DNA of 18,390 bases from Oscillospiraceae bacterium. Lineage in GTDB: Bacteria; Bacillota; Clostridia; Oscillospirales; Acutalibacteraceae. The position numbers were made by a program, and so were the translations under genes. The notes under the pieces are model-generated. The model ran no database searches. It was given only the letters and a program-made list of their open reading frames with translations, and had not been told where the DNA came from. Location: assembly GCA_031267335.1 (NCBI GenBank), contig JAIRZH010000015.1, positions 1-18,390 of the forward strand, written 5' to 3'. Numbering within the stretch: the first letter of the stretch is position 1; each line of letters starts with the position of its first letter. Below, piece by piece: positions 1-6,981 of this stretch.

Positions 1-121
1 AAAGTGAGAAAATGAGCCTTACTACTTTGGCCTCTGACTCTACAATTTTTGGTTTGCCGTCTTCTCCTTTTTCATAGCCAAGAATTAGTTTGTATCTTAT
101 CTCTACGTGGCCATCTGCCGG
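1..121 (-). pseudogene. Large serine recombinase fragment, cut at the window edge
   Basis: The minus strand is open from about 121 down to 1 and reads as a conserved piece of the Recombinase domain (PF07508 type) of clostridial large serine recombinases. It contains YKLILGYEKGEDGKPKIV followed by ESEAKVVRLIFSL, matching the family pattern PYKxFLGYEKGEDGxPxIVExEAxxVRxIF. An in-frame TAA lies just upstream (134-136) and there is no in-frame start codon. The catalytic N-terminal resolvase domain with its serine is therefore missing, and the piece is joined directly to an end of the family-1 repeat. The reading frame continues off the left edge, so the downstream DNA-binding part may survive. Most likely this is the remnant of a prophage or integrative element. 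The family match is from memory of the motif, not from a search. Confidence 0.7.
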
Positions 122-132
122 AACAGGCCCTA
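119..132 (+). repeat. Solo right end of the family-1 element
   Basis: The sequence GGAACAGGCCCTA equals the right terminus of the complete family-1 copies (for example 4733-4745). It joins the recombinase fragment with no body of the element, so it is a solo or truncated end. It marks a break point in the recombinase gene. Confidence 0.55.
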
Positions 133-203
133 ATTATCGTCTTGAAGTTTAATGGTTTTTTCGATAGTTAAAATTAAATAACCCAAATTTAAAAAATCTG
201 CTT

Positions 204-1001
204 TCAAAAAAATTCATGAATAATTAAATCTTTAGGTGTTTCACGACTAAAAAAACAACTGTTCAAGAGCGTTTGAAAAATTATGCGTTGCTCTTTCGTA
301 TGAATTTGATAACATGGTTCAGTCTTTTGAGATTCTTTACTAGTCATTTTTTGTTCTTTTGCTTTTTCCAAATAAAATATAAAAAAATTTAATTTATCTT
401 CTGGTATTTTCTTAAGCGTTTTAACTATTGGTAAATCTGGTAATTCCATCGTAAATTTAATTTTTTTAAAAAGTATTTTATAAATTAATTCAAAAATTTC
501 CATTTTTTCCGATTCGGCTAATTCAGTTTCGGCTTCGGTTTTGGTTTCGACTAAGGCTTTACATTCAGATCTAAGTGAGCCTTGAATTTCCTGTTTAAGT
601 GAGCCTTGAATTTCCTGTTTAAGTAAGCCTTGAATTTCCTGTTTAAGTGAGTCTTCAATTCCCTGTTTGATTAATTCAGTTCCGGCTTCGGTTCCGGCTA
701 AGGCTTTACATTCAGATCTAAGTGAGCCTTGAATTACCCAAAAATTAGAACCTGAAAATGGTGTTTGAAGTTCTAGAAAACAATTAATAGCATCTTGCAT
801 GTTTGTGATTTTATTATCTTTCAGTTGTTCGCCTGGAATATTTATTTCCTGTTGCATCGCTGAGGAATATATTGCAAAAACTGTAAATATTGGAATTATT
901 ATTGCTAAAATCATTACAAGAAATTTTATAAAAATTTGTTTTATTTTCTGCTTAATCTTTTTAAAAACCTGATTAATTACTTTTATGATTAATTTATACA
1001 T
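204..1001 (-). CDS. Hypothetical exported protein with internal peptide repeats
   Basis: This is a 265-residue protein of unknown function. The first 28 or so residues are very basic (many Lys). A hydrophobic stretch (about 28-45, FLVMILAIIIPIFTVFAIY) follows, then SSAMQQ, which looks like a signal peptidase site after SSA. The mature part is polar and Glu/Lys-rich. It holds KQEIQGSL-type octapeptide units in tandem (about 117-143), flanked by two copies of QGSLRSECKAL, and then a probably helical C-terminal third. The ATG at 1001 is the only early start; the upstream Shine-Dalgarno is weak. The layout (long basic N-region, hydrophobic core, A-type cleavage site, charged helical body) resembles the coiled-coil protein at 4755-6161, and the two may be distant paralogues. 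No enzymatic motif is visible. It is possibly a secreted or surface protein, but function is unknown. Confidence 0.7.
   Translation of the reverse strand: MYKLIIKVINQVFKKIKQKIKQIFIKFLVMILAIIIPIFTVFAIYSSAMQQEINIPGEQLKDNKITNMQDAINCFLELQTPFSGSNFWVIQGSLRSECKALAGTEAGTELIKQGIEDSLKQEIQGLLKQEIQGSLKQEIQGSLRSECKALVETKTEAETELAESEKMEIFELIYKILFKKIKFTMELPDLPIVKTLKKIPEDKLNFFIFYLEKAKEQKMTSKESQKTEPCYQIHTKEQRIIFQTLLNSCFFSRETPKDLIIHEFF
551..735. repeat. In-gene repeats: 24-bp tandem units inside a 38-bp direct repeat pair
   Basis: Four consecutive 24-bp units lie at 573-596, 597-620, 621-644 and 645-668, differing by only a few bases. A 38-bp sequence at 551-588 recurs without change at 698-735, 147 bp (49 codons) apart. 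Every period is a multiple of three, so copy-number change would keep the gene at 204-1001 in frame. The near identity at DNA level implies recent expansion. Confidence 0.9.
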
Positions 1002-1416
1002 AAATGCACCGAACCACTTAGAATTTAGTTTAATGAGAACAAATTCTTAAATTTAATATGATTTTCTTTATATTATAATTTCTTTTTAATTTCAAATAAA
1101 CTTTTTTTAATTTTTATAAGCAATAAGCTTGAATTTAGCTCAAAACTTCTTATTAACCGTATAATAAAAGCTTTCTAATCAAAATTAATTTATTATATCT
1201 TATTATAAAAATAAAGTCTCGTTTTTAAAATAAAAATTTTTGTTCTCTCAAAGGCGAAAAAATTCTAATTTTAGACTTAGAGCTTGTTTAATATCTCTAA
1301 AGCAGCTCGTATAGCATTTTGATTTTAAATAAATAAGCAATTTTTCGGTCTATAAGAGCCTAAATTTTTAAAAATTCGTATCTTTAATTTATTGAAGTTA
1401 AAATTTTATATAAAAT
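1002..1416. other. AT-rich intergenic region with repeat remnants
   Basis: No gene is visible here. It separates two minus-strand genes: the phosphatase ends at 1417 and the exported protein starts at 1001. It holds TAATGAGAACAAATT at 1031-1045, a 15-bp exact match (opposite strand) to the family-2 terminus at 14043-14057, and a family-3 copy at 1279-1310. The promoter of the downstream gene should lie here, but I could not pick out a convincing -35/-10 pair in such AT-rich DNA. Confidence 0.5.
1279..1310 (+). repeat. Family-3 short repeat copy
   Basis: The motif GAGCTTGTTTAATATCTCT followed by AAAGCAGC closely matches the reverse complement of 2641-2667, with about four differences over 27 bases, and more loosely 16638-16664. 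It is intergenic, with no coding frame. Confidence 0.5.
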
Positions 1417-2418
1417 TTAAAATTCATCACTTGAATTACCGTTAAATCTAATAGCAAGAATGGTCATGTCATCGGATTGCGATTTTTCTCCTGCGAAAGC
1501 AAATGCTTTATTTTTAGCACTTTCTACAAGACCTTTAATTGAATTTTTGTTTGTATCAATTGAATTAAGAGCTGTCAAAAATCTTTTTTTGCCCCAAAGT
1601 TTATTTTTAGAATTATTTATTTCTGTTAAACCATCTGTATAGAAAAAAATTATATCTCCCGTTTTAAGAAATATTTTTTCAGATTGAAATTTTAAATTGT
1701 TAATGCCAGCTATAACAAAATTTTGCTTTAATTTAAGAATTTTAAATTTTTTGCCAAATTTTTTCATAGCTGGTCTTGTGTGGCCTGCATTAGAAAATAT
1801 AATTTCACCAGTTTTTAGATCAAGTATTCCTAAAAATGCCGTTAAAAACATGCTAAGATTATTGTTTTTGCACAATTGGTTGTTTACTTTTTCTAATATT
1901 GTAGATGGTTCATGATCGGCATGAACTTGATTTTTTATAAGAGTTTTTGCAATTATCATAAAAAAAGCCGCATAAATACCTTTGCCAGAAACATCTGCTA
2001 TAACAAATGCTAAACGGTTTTTATCAATAAGAAAAAAATCGTAAAAATCCCCGCCTACTTGTCTTGCAGGCATCATTACAGCATAAATTTCAATTTCTTT
2101 AAATATTGTGAAATTCGGAAAAATGCTTGGGAGCATCGAACTTTGAATTTGCTTTGCAATATTAAGTTCTGTTAAATTTTTTTGTTTTTCAACATTCATT
2201 TTTTTTATAATTTTCTTGTAATTTTTAATATCTAACATAATTTTATAAATAGATCTTATGGTTATTAGAAAAAGAACCAATAAAGAAACAAAAACTATTA
2301 AAGATATAATAACAAAATTTTTAGATAAAAAAAACAAAAGTATTACTGCAATAAGTGCAAATACCAAAAACCAAACAGCTAAATTTATAATAAGCTTATT
2401 TTTAATTTTAATTGACAT
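1417..2418 (-). CDS. Membrane-anchored PP2C/SpoIIE-type serine phosphatase (RsbU-like)
   Basis: Predicted metal-dependent Ser/Thr protein phosphatase of the PPM/SpoIIE class, about 333 residues. Two membrane helices (about 11-31 and 36-57) are followed by a short helical linker (65-95) of the type that joins sensor and phosphatase domains, then the catalytic domain. Family motifs are present: GGDFYD (about 123-128, metal-binding Asp), ADVSGKG (142-148), NAGHTRP (211-217), YTDGLTE (261-267) and QSDDMT (315-320, final metal Asp). The metal ligands look intact, so it should be active. Two possible starts overlap as TTG-ATG; the ATG at 2418 is preferred. An extended -10 box lies immediately upstream, so the mRNA may be leaderless. 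No HAMP or PAS domain and no anti-sigma partner gene are seen in the window. In the family, such enzymes reverse Ser/Thr phosphorylation in partner-switching or stress signalling. The kinase at 17094-18390 is a possible counterpart, but only by inference. Confidence 0.9.
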   Translation of the reverse strand: MSIKIKNKLIINLAVWFLVFALIAVILLFFLSKNFVIISLIVFVSLLVLFLITIRSIYKIMLDIKNYKKIIKKMNVEKQKNLTELNIAKQIQSSMLPSIFPNFTIFKEIEIYAVMMPARQVGGDFYDFFLIDKNRLAFVIADVSGKGIYAAFFMIIAKTLIKNQVHADHEPSTILEKVNNQLCKNNNLSMFLTAFLGILDLKTGEIIFSNAGHTRPAMKKFGKKFKILKLKQNFVIAGINNLKFQSEKIFLKTGDIIFFYTDGLTEINNSKNKLWGKKRFLTALNSIDTNKNSIKGLVESAKNKAFAFAGEKSQSDDMTILAIRFNGNSSDEF

Positions 2419-2425
2419 CAAAAAT

Positions 2426-2434
2426 ATTATACCA
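2426..2434 (-). promoter_or_regulatory. Extended -10 promoter of the phosphatase gene (possible leaderless mRNA)
   Basis: On the minus strand the sequence reads TGGTATAAT, a perfect extended -10 (TGnTATAAT). It ends only 7 bases before the ATG at 2418, so transcription would start at or next to the start codon. No good Shine-Dalgarno is seen between them. There is no clear -35, which extended -10 promoters can do without. Confidence 0.45.
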
Positions 2435-2467
2435 TGTTTTTAAAAACTTATTTTAGTATGTTTATTT

Positions 2468-2628
2468 AGGGTCTGTTCCCACTATTTTGGAATGACAAAA
2501 TTTCGAGTAATTTTTGGTTTGGATAAGGAAAATTTTTTTACAATACTAACGTATTGTAAAAAATTTAACGTAGTACAAATCAAAAAGTACCGAAATATGG
2601 TCGTTAAACAGCAGTGGAAACAGGCCCT
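2468..2628 (+). repeat. Family-1 long-hairpin element, copy A
   Basis: About 161 bp bounded by AGGGTCTGTTCCC on the left and GGAAACAGGCCCT on the right, with TA at both borders. The two arms are imperfect reverse complements along their whole length and meet at ACAATAC-TAAC-GTATTGT, so the strand can fold into one hairpin. It closely matches copies B, C and D. It lies between the 3' end of nhaC and the phosphatase promoter, where its RNA form could stop nhaC transcription. No ORF of its own. Confidence 0.9.
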
Positions 2629-2631
2629 AGT

Positions 2632-2668
2632 TAAATATGTGTTGCTAAAGAGATATTAAACAGGCTCC
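2632..2668 (-). repeat. Family-3 short repeat copy
   Basis: On the minus strand it reads GAGCCTGTTTAATATCTCT followed by TTAGCAACACATATTTAA. It matches 1279-1305 on one side and 16638-16664 on the other. It abuts copy A of family 1. It is short and its borders are uncertain. Confidence 0.5.
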
Positions 2669-2723
2669 GAGGAAAAAATAAATTAAAAAATACTAAAAAT
2701 TACCAAAAGTTATGTTTACAGGT

Positions 2724-4220
2724 TTAATTGATACGAGTTTTTATGATTTTAGATATTAAAAATTCTGCCAAAATAGTTGCAAATGCAGAAATATAAGCAA
2801 AAAGTATACTTTTACTTAAAGCGAAAACCAAAAAAGCTATACATGAAGCTAACGCGACGCACAATGTAAATGGCAATTGTGTAGAAACGTGTTCCATGAT
2901 TTCGCAATCTGCGCTTGCTGCGGCAAGAATAGTAGTATCTGAAATCGGAGAACTGTTATCTCCAAAAACCGCTCCGGAAAGAACTGCGGCAATTGCTGGC
3001 AACATCATTTCAGGATAAATTTGTTGACATATCGCGCCAGCAACCGGAATTAACATTCCGAATGTGCCCCAAGCAGAACCAATAGAAAACGAAAGTATCG
3101 ATGAAGAAATAAATATAAAAACCGGAAGAAACGCGGCATTAAAATTAGAAGATAAAATCAAACCACCTACGAATTTTCCAATTGCAAGCAAATCATTACA
3201 TACCGAAGTCATAGACCAGGCAAGAATAAGTATTACAAATGCTGGAACCATGGATTTAATTCCTTTATCAATTGCAAACATAAAATCTTTAAATTTAAGT
3301 GTCATCGGAACTGTTAAAACAAAAGAAATGAAAATTGCTATTAAAGATCCAATTGAAATTGAAATTCCCAAATCAGAGTCTTCTAAAATTGTTGTAAAAT
3401 TTCTTTGACCGGCAAAAAATCCCCCAGTTTCTAAAATCATAAATATCGAAATTAAAATAAGTACTAAAATCGGAACAATTAAATTGCTTGTTTTAGCTTT
3501 AATATTATTTTCAGATAAATCAGAAGATTTTTTCTGGATTTCGTTTTCGTCATTTTTTTCTATTTTTTCAAAACTGCCAAAATCTTTAGAAATTAAAACC
3601 ACTGCGAGAATTGTTAAAACACTTAGTACTGCGTAAAAATTATATGGAATTAAATTAATAAAAGTTTTCATTCCGTTTAATTTAAGTTTACTAAAACATG
3701 AAATAACTGTAGATGTCCAAGTCGAAATCGGCATTAATACACACATTGGTGCCGCCATAGAATCAATCATATATGCAAACTTGGCACTTGATATTTTATA
3801 GCGTTTAGCGATAGGCCGCATAACTGCTCCAACAGTTAAACAACTAAAATAATCATCAATCGCCAAAAACAAAGAAACCATAAAACAAAATACTTGGGCC
3901 ATTCTTCGAGATTTAATTTTGCGGCTTGCCCATTCGACATATCCTCGAGCCCCACCTGCATCAATTATAATTTGTGAAAGTGCACCAAGCAATGAAACGA
4001 AAATAATCGTAAGCGCATTGGAAGCTAAACTCCCTGAAATTAAATTTAATAAAATTTTAAATAAAGAAAAAAAACCAATTCTGGCAAAATTAACATAAAC
4101 AAGTATGCCAGATAACAAACCAACAACAAGCGAAGAAACAATTTCTTTAGTTACAATCGCGAGTGTAATTGCAACTATCGGCGGCAAAATTGACCAAATC
4201 CCTACTGAAATTTCTTGCAA
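2724..4220 (-). CDS. nhaC: NhaC-family Na+/H+ antiporter
   Basis: A 498-residue integral membrane protein with about a dozen hydrophobic helices and a charged loop near residues 215-245. This is the usual size for the NhaC ion-transporter family, which exchanges cytoplasmic Na+ for external H+. The key signature is GDNSSPISDTTILAA in the last third, the family's GDxxSPxSDTT motif, with SIGSAWGTFGMLIPVAGA shortly before and FLAIDDYFSCLTVGAVMRP in the first half. Some relatives use other substrates (for example malate/lactate antiporters), so substrate is family inference. The start is a TTG at 4220, with GGAGA four bases upstream; the nearby ATG is out of frame and hits a stop at once. The ribosome-binding site appears to derive from the end of a family-2 repeat. 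A Fur-type palindrome lies about 255 bp upstream. A family-1 hairpin follows the gene. Confidence 0.9.
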   Translation of the reverse strand: MQEISVGIWSILPPIVAITLAIVTKEIVSSLVVGLLSGILVYVNFARIGFFSLFKILLNLISGSLASNALTIIFVSLLGALSQIIIDAGGARGYVEWASRKIKSRRMAQVFCFMVSLFLAIDDYFSCLTVGAVMRPIAKRYKISSAKFAYMIDSMAAPMCVLMPISTWTSTVISCFSKLKLNGMKTFINLIPYNFYAVLSVLTILAVVLISKDFGSFEKIEKNDENEIQKKSSDLSENNIKAKTSNLIVPILVLILISIFMILETGGFFAGQRNFTTILEDSDLGISISIGSLIAIFISFVLTVPMTLKFKDFMFAIDKGIKSMVPAFVILILAWSMTSVCNDLLAIGKFVGGLILSSNFNAAFLPVFIFISSSILSFSIGSAWGTFGMLIPVAGAICQQIYPEMMLPAIAAVLSGAVFGDNSSPISDTTILAAASADCEIMEHVSTQLPFTLCVALASCIAFLVFALSKSILFAYISAFATILAEFLISKIIKTRIN

Positions 4221-4230
4221 CTTTTCTCCA

Positions 4231-4349
4231 TTATGCTTATTTCAAAACTCCCCGGAACACTTTGTTTTTTTGTTTAAAGCCCTTGGAATATCTAATATAC
4301 CAAGACGTCACTTTTCATAAAATCCAGTGGTTTAGAAAGAAGCCTATTA
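4231..4349 (-). repeat. Family-2 repeat upstream of nhaC
   Basis: On the minus strand this carries the family core: a segment ending CTTTAAACAAAAAAACAAAG, then GTGTTCCGGGGAGTTTTGAA. It is shared with 11390-11433 (plus strand) and 14061-14105 (minus strand). The outer ends are GGCTTCTTTCTAAACC and its partial inverse. Toward nhaC the similarity continues into the Shine-Dalgarno: TAATGGAGAAAAG here, TAATGAGAACAAA in the 14041 copy. No coding content. Confidence 0.7.
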
Positions 4350-4475
4350 TCACTTTTAAAAAATAGATTTAAAATTTCCCAAAATTTGATTTTAACACAA
4401 ATATCTTTAAATTTAAAATTTAGAAAATTTTGTTAACTAATTTTAGAGCTTGTCTCCATATTTTTTATAATAAAT

Positions 4476-4490
4476 TGATAATGATTATCA
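4476..4490. promoter_or_regulatory. Perfect Fur-type 7-1-7 operator (TGATAATGATTATCA)
   Basis: TGATAATGATTATCA fits the Bacillota Fur/PerR-family consensus TGATAATnATTATCA at all 15 positions. It is an inverted repeat of 7 bases around a central G. The only gene it could control in cis at reasonable distance is nhaC on the minus strand, about 255 bp downstream; there is no plus-strand gene near. AT-rich sequence such as TTTATTATAAAAAA follows on the minus strand and could hold a -10. PerR or Zur binding is also possible, because the sites resemble each other. Confidence 0.55.
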
Positions 4491-4582
4491 TTTTTTTGGC
4501 TTAAGTTTTTGATATTCCTTATCAAAAATTTATGATTTGATATAATTTTTTAGCGTTTTCGAATTGAATTTCAGTTTAAATT

Positions 4583-4744
4583 AGGGCCTGTTCTCACTAC
4601 TGTTCAACGACCATATTTCGGTACTTTTTGGTTTGTACTACGTTAAATTTTTTTACAATACGTTATGTATTGTAAAAAAATTTTCCTTATCCAAACCAAA
4701 AATTACTCGAAATTTTGTCATTTTAAATAGTGGGAACAGGCCCT
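4583..4744 (-). repeat. Family-1 long-hairpin element, copy B
   Basis: About 162 bp in the opposite orientation to copy A, with ends AGGGCCTGTTCTCAC and GTGGGAACAGGCCCT and TA at both borders. The arms meet at ACAATACGTTATGTATTGT. It lies 10 bp beyond the stop codon of the coiled-coil gene (4755), where it would act as a strong hairpin terminator for that minus-strand gene. Confidence 0.9.
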
Positions 4745-4754
4745 AGTGAAAATT

Positions 4755-6161
4755 CTATGGCCTTTCTATTTCTAGCTTCAACTCAAAAACATAACCGAGT
4801 CTATTAAATTCGTTTTTAAGATTTTTTACAATAGTTTCAAATTCGATATTAATTTCTGATTTAATTTCTGGCCATTCAATAAAAAAACCTCGATAAAGTA
4901 TTCTACCAATAACAATAGTATAAAATTCATTTACAAGATTTTTTGTGTCTTTTTCGAATTGAATTTCGATTTCAAGTAATTTAATTGCAAGATTCTCGTA
5001 ATTGAACTTAAATTTTACAAGATATTTTCTAATTTTTTCAAAACATATTTCGAGTTCTCTAATTTTTTCTTCGAACTCAATTTCTGCTTCTCTGGATTTT
5101 TTAAATTCCTCAAATTTTTTTTGAAACTCTTCACAAATAGATGCATATGATTTTTGGATTTGCTCAACTGAAAAAAAATAATCACTTCCGAAACTTGCCA
5201 AACTACGACTAAGATGACCTTTCAAGGATTTGAGTTCTGTTAAAAAACGATTACTGCTATGACAAATTTTATCATATTGATCTTTATCATCATCGATTTT
5301 TGATTTTTCTTTTCTTAATTTTTCTTTTTCTTTAATTTTTTTAATTTCACTCAAAAAATAATATTCAATATTTTCTAATTTTTTTTTTGTTTCTTCAAAT
5401 TCTTTTTCGCCTGCTTCTTTTTCATGATTTACAATTTCTTCAATACTAATTAAAACATTTTCACAATCTAATCCAAATTTTTTGCTTTCTTTTTCTATGA
5501 CTTTTTCAATTTCCCTCAGTTCTTTCATGAATTCATTTAAAAAGACTTCATATTCATCCTTTCTGATTTTTTCAATTTCGTCAACCGATATTGAACGTCC
5601 AGATTCATCATGTCCAATATTTTTATAGGAATAAAATAAATAATTAAATTTTTCTTTAAGCCGTGCAATATCGTCTTCTAATTTTTTAATTCTTTGTTCA
5701 ATTTCGGTTCTAAAATCCACTTTAAAATTCAAAATTTCCAATGATTTTAAATCTTCCCAAGACATCTTGTATTTCTTCAAACAAAGACTAACTTGTTCAA
5801 ATCTTAATTTTGTTTCAGCATTTTTTTTGGTTTGCAAGCCTGTATCACTACATTGCTTTCTACTAAGTAGTTTTTTTCTTTGAGTTTTTTTCCACTCCCA
5901 TTCTTCTTGAGCTTTTTGAGCTTTATCTTTTTGGACTTCTTGATGCATATTCATAGCATTTGCCTGAATTAAGATTACAGAATTTATAATAGAAAATATA
6001 AATAAAACCGCTAAAATTGCAGCAAAGGCCTTTTGAAAAAATTTATTAACTTTAAATAAATTCTGAATTTTTAAAATATTTTTCGCTCGATTTATTGTTG
6101 GACCAAATGACTTATTCAGGCTTTTTGCGTTGCCTAAAAAGAGTTTAATATTCGTCATCAT
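4755..6161 (-). CDS. Hypothetical secreted coiled-coil protein
   Basis: A 468-residue protein of unknown function. Its N-terminus is unusually long and basic (1-44). A hydrophobic core (about 45-65, AAILAVLFIFSIINSVILIQ) ends in ANA-MN at about 66-70, a good type I signal peptidase site. The rest is extremely charged, rich in Glu and Lys with heptad-like spacing (for example IEQRIKKLEDDIARLKEKFN), predicting long coiled coils broken near the GHDESGRS segment and again around SLASFGSDYFFS. There are only a few cysteines and no catalytic motif. Two ATGs overlap (6161 and 6158); GGGGA eight bases upstream favours the first. It is preceded by a long divergent region and followed at once by a family-1 hairpin. 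By architecture it could be a surface fibre or a secreted scaffold. It may be related to the protein at 204-1001. Function is not assignable. Confidence 0.8.
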   Translation of the reverse strand: MMTNIKLFLGNAKSLNKSFGPTINRAKNILKIQNLFKVNKFFQKAFAAILAVLFIFSIINSVILIQANAMNMHQEVQKDKAQKAQEEWEWKKTQRKKLLSRKQCSDTGLQTKKNAETKLRFEQVSLCLKKYKMSWEDLKSLEILNFKVDFRTEIEQRIKKLEDDIARLKEKFNYLFYSYKNIGHDESGRSISVDEIEKIRKDEYEVFLNEFMKELREIEKVIEKESKKFGLDCENVLISIEEIVNHEKEAGEKEFEETKKKLENIEYYFLSEIKKIKEKEKLRKEKSKIDDDKDQYDKICHSSNRFLTELKSLKGHLSRSLASFGSDYFFSVEQIQKSYASICEEFQKKFEEFKKSREAEIEFEEKIRELEICFEKIRKYLVKFKFNYENLAIKLLEIEIQFEKDTKNLVNEFYTIVIGRILYRGFFIEWPEIKSEINIEFETIVKNLKNEFNRLGYVFELKLEIERP

Positions 6162-6750
6162 AATTAATTCCCCAAATTATTTAACAAAAAAATTAAATAT
6201 TATTTTAATAAAATAGTATATTTCTATTATTGAATACTAGTTTTAGACTATAATTACCATAAAAAGATAAATCAACTATTTTGATATTTATAACTATTAT
6301 AGCTATAATATTTGAAAAAAATTTATAAATAAATTAAAAATAAAAGCATGATAGTTTTAGATTAAAAAACACATGATATAGTCTATATAGCTATAAATTG
6401 TTGATATTAAAGTCTTCTTTTGCATAGTAAGTAAGAAAAATTTAAAATTATAAATTTATCACATAACCCAAAAATCGCTAAATACATTTCGTAAGCTTGT
6501 TTACACAAGCATCACATAATTTAGATCAAGAATAATAAGAACGTTTTCGCTAACATGTTTTCTTAATTTTGATAAATGATTCTAAATTTAACTCGGATTG
6601 CTAAATTATTGTAATATTCCGCGAAATTTCCGTGTTTATTTATACTAAATTATTGACATTCCCATATTTCTAGATAGCCCTATTGAAAAAAAAAATTCAA
6701 AGGATTAGCTTAAATTAATGTATCATTGTAAATAAGATTAGAATTGAATT
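6162..6750. other. Divergent intergenic region without genes
   Basis: About 590 bp between the minus-strand coiled-coil gene and the decayed repeat before the dnaD-like gene. No coding frame of interest. Visible items are a perfect 16-bp palindrome TATTATAGCTATAATA (6295-6310), a second TATAGCTATAA at about 6385-6395, a small hairpin GCTTGT-TTAC-ACAAGC (6495-6510) without a T-run, and a perfect TTGACA (6653-6658) with no -10 at proper spacing. Both divergent promoters should lie here, but I cannot fix them. Confidence 0.5.
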
Positions 6751-6915
6751 AGAGTTTGTTCTTGTTATCTAAAATTACTAAATTTCGAGAGTGATTTTTT
6801 AGTTGGAAAAAGGAAAAATTTCCGAGAGAGAGTTCTACTGTACTACAAGAAAATTCGATGAAATATAAATCAAAAAGTATCGAAATTATGATCGGGTAGC
6901 AGAAAGAAAGCCTTA
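6751..6915 (+). repeat. Family-1 element, copy E (decayed)
   Basis: The order of family-1 segments is kept but with many substitutions: AGAGTTTGTTCT at the left, AAATTTCGAGAGTGATTTTT, GTACTACAAGAAAATTC, AAATCAAAAAGTATCGAAAT, and AAAGCCTTAA at the right. The hairpin symmetry is largely lost. This is an old copy, lying just upstream of the dnaD-like gene. Confidence 0.65.
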
Positions 6916-6981
6916 ATTTGAAAAATTCGTCAAATAACAATTTTATAAAATTCAAAGTAAATATATTTAAGGTCTAACCGA

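Noticed and set aside
573..668. Tandem 24-bp repeats as a CRISPR-like array
   Set aside because: Units are directly adjacent with no spacers, and lie in frame inside a coding region.
3064..3408. Plus-strand open frame of 114 codons inside nhaC
   Set aside because: Antisense frame of a conserved membrane protein; no signals of its own.
6295..6310. Palindrome TATTATAGCTATAATA as an operator or origin motif
   Set aside because: Perfect but AT-only; no DnaA boxes nearby and no repeat with clear spacing to a promoter. Kept only as a note.
6653..6658. TTGACA as a -35 box for the dnaD-like gene
   Set aside because: No -10 at 16-18 bases; nearest TAGATA is 12 bases away and a decayed repeat separates it from the gene.
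6749..6955. Minus-strand open frame of 68 codons
   Set aside because: It is entirely within decayed family-1 copy E and its flank; no Shine-Dalgarno and low-complexity composition.
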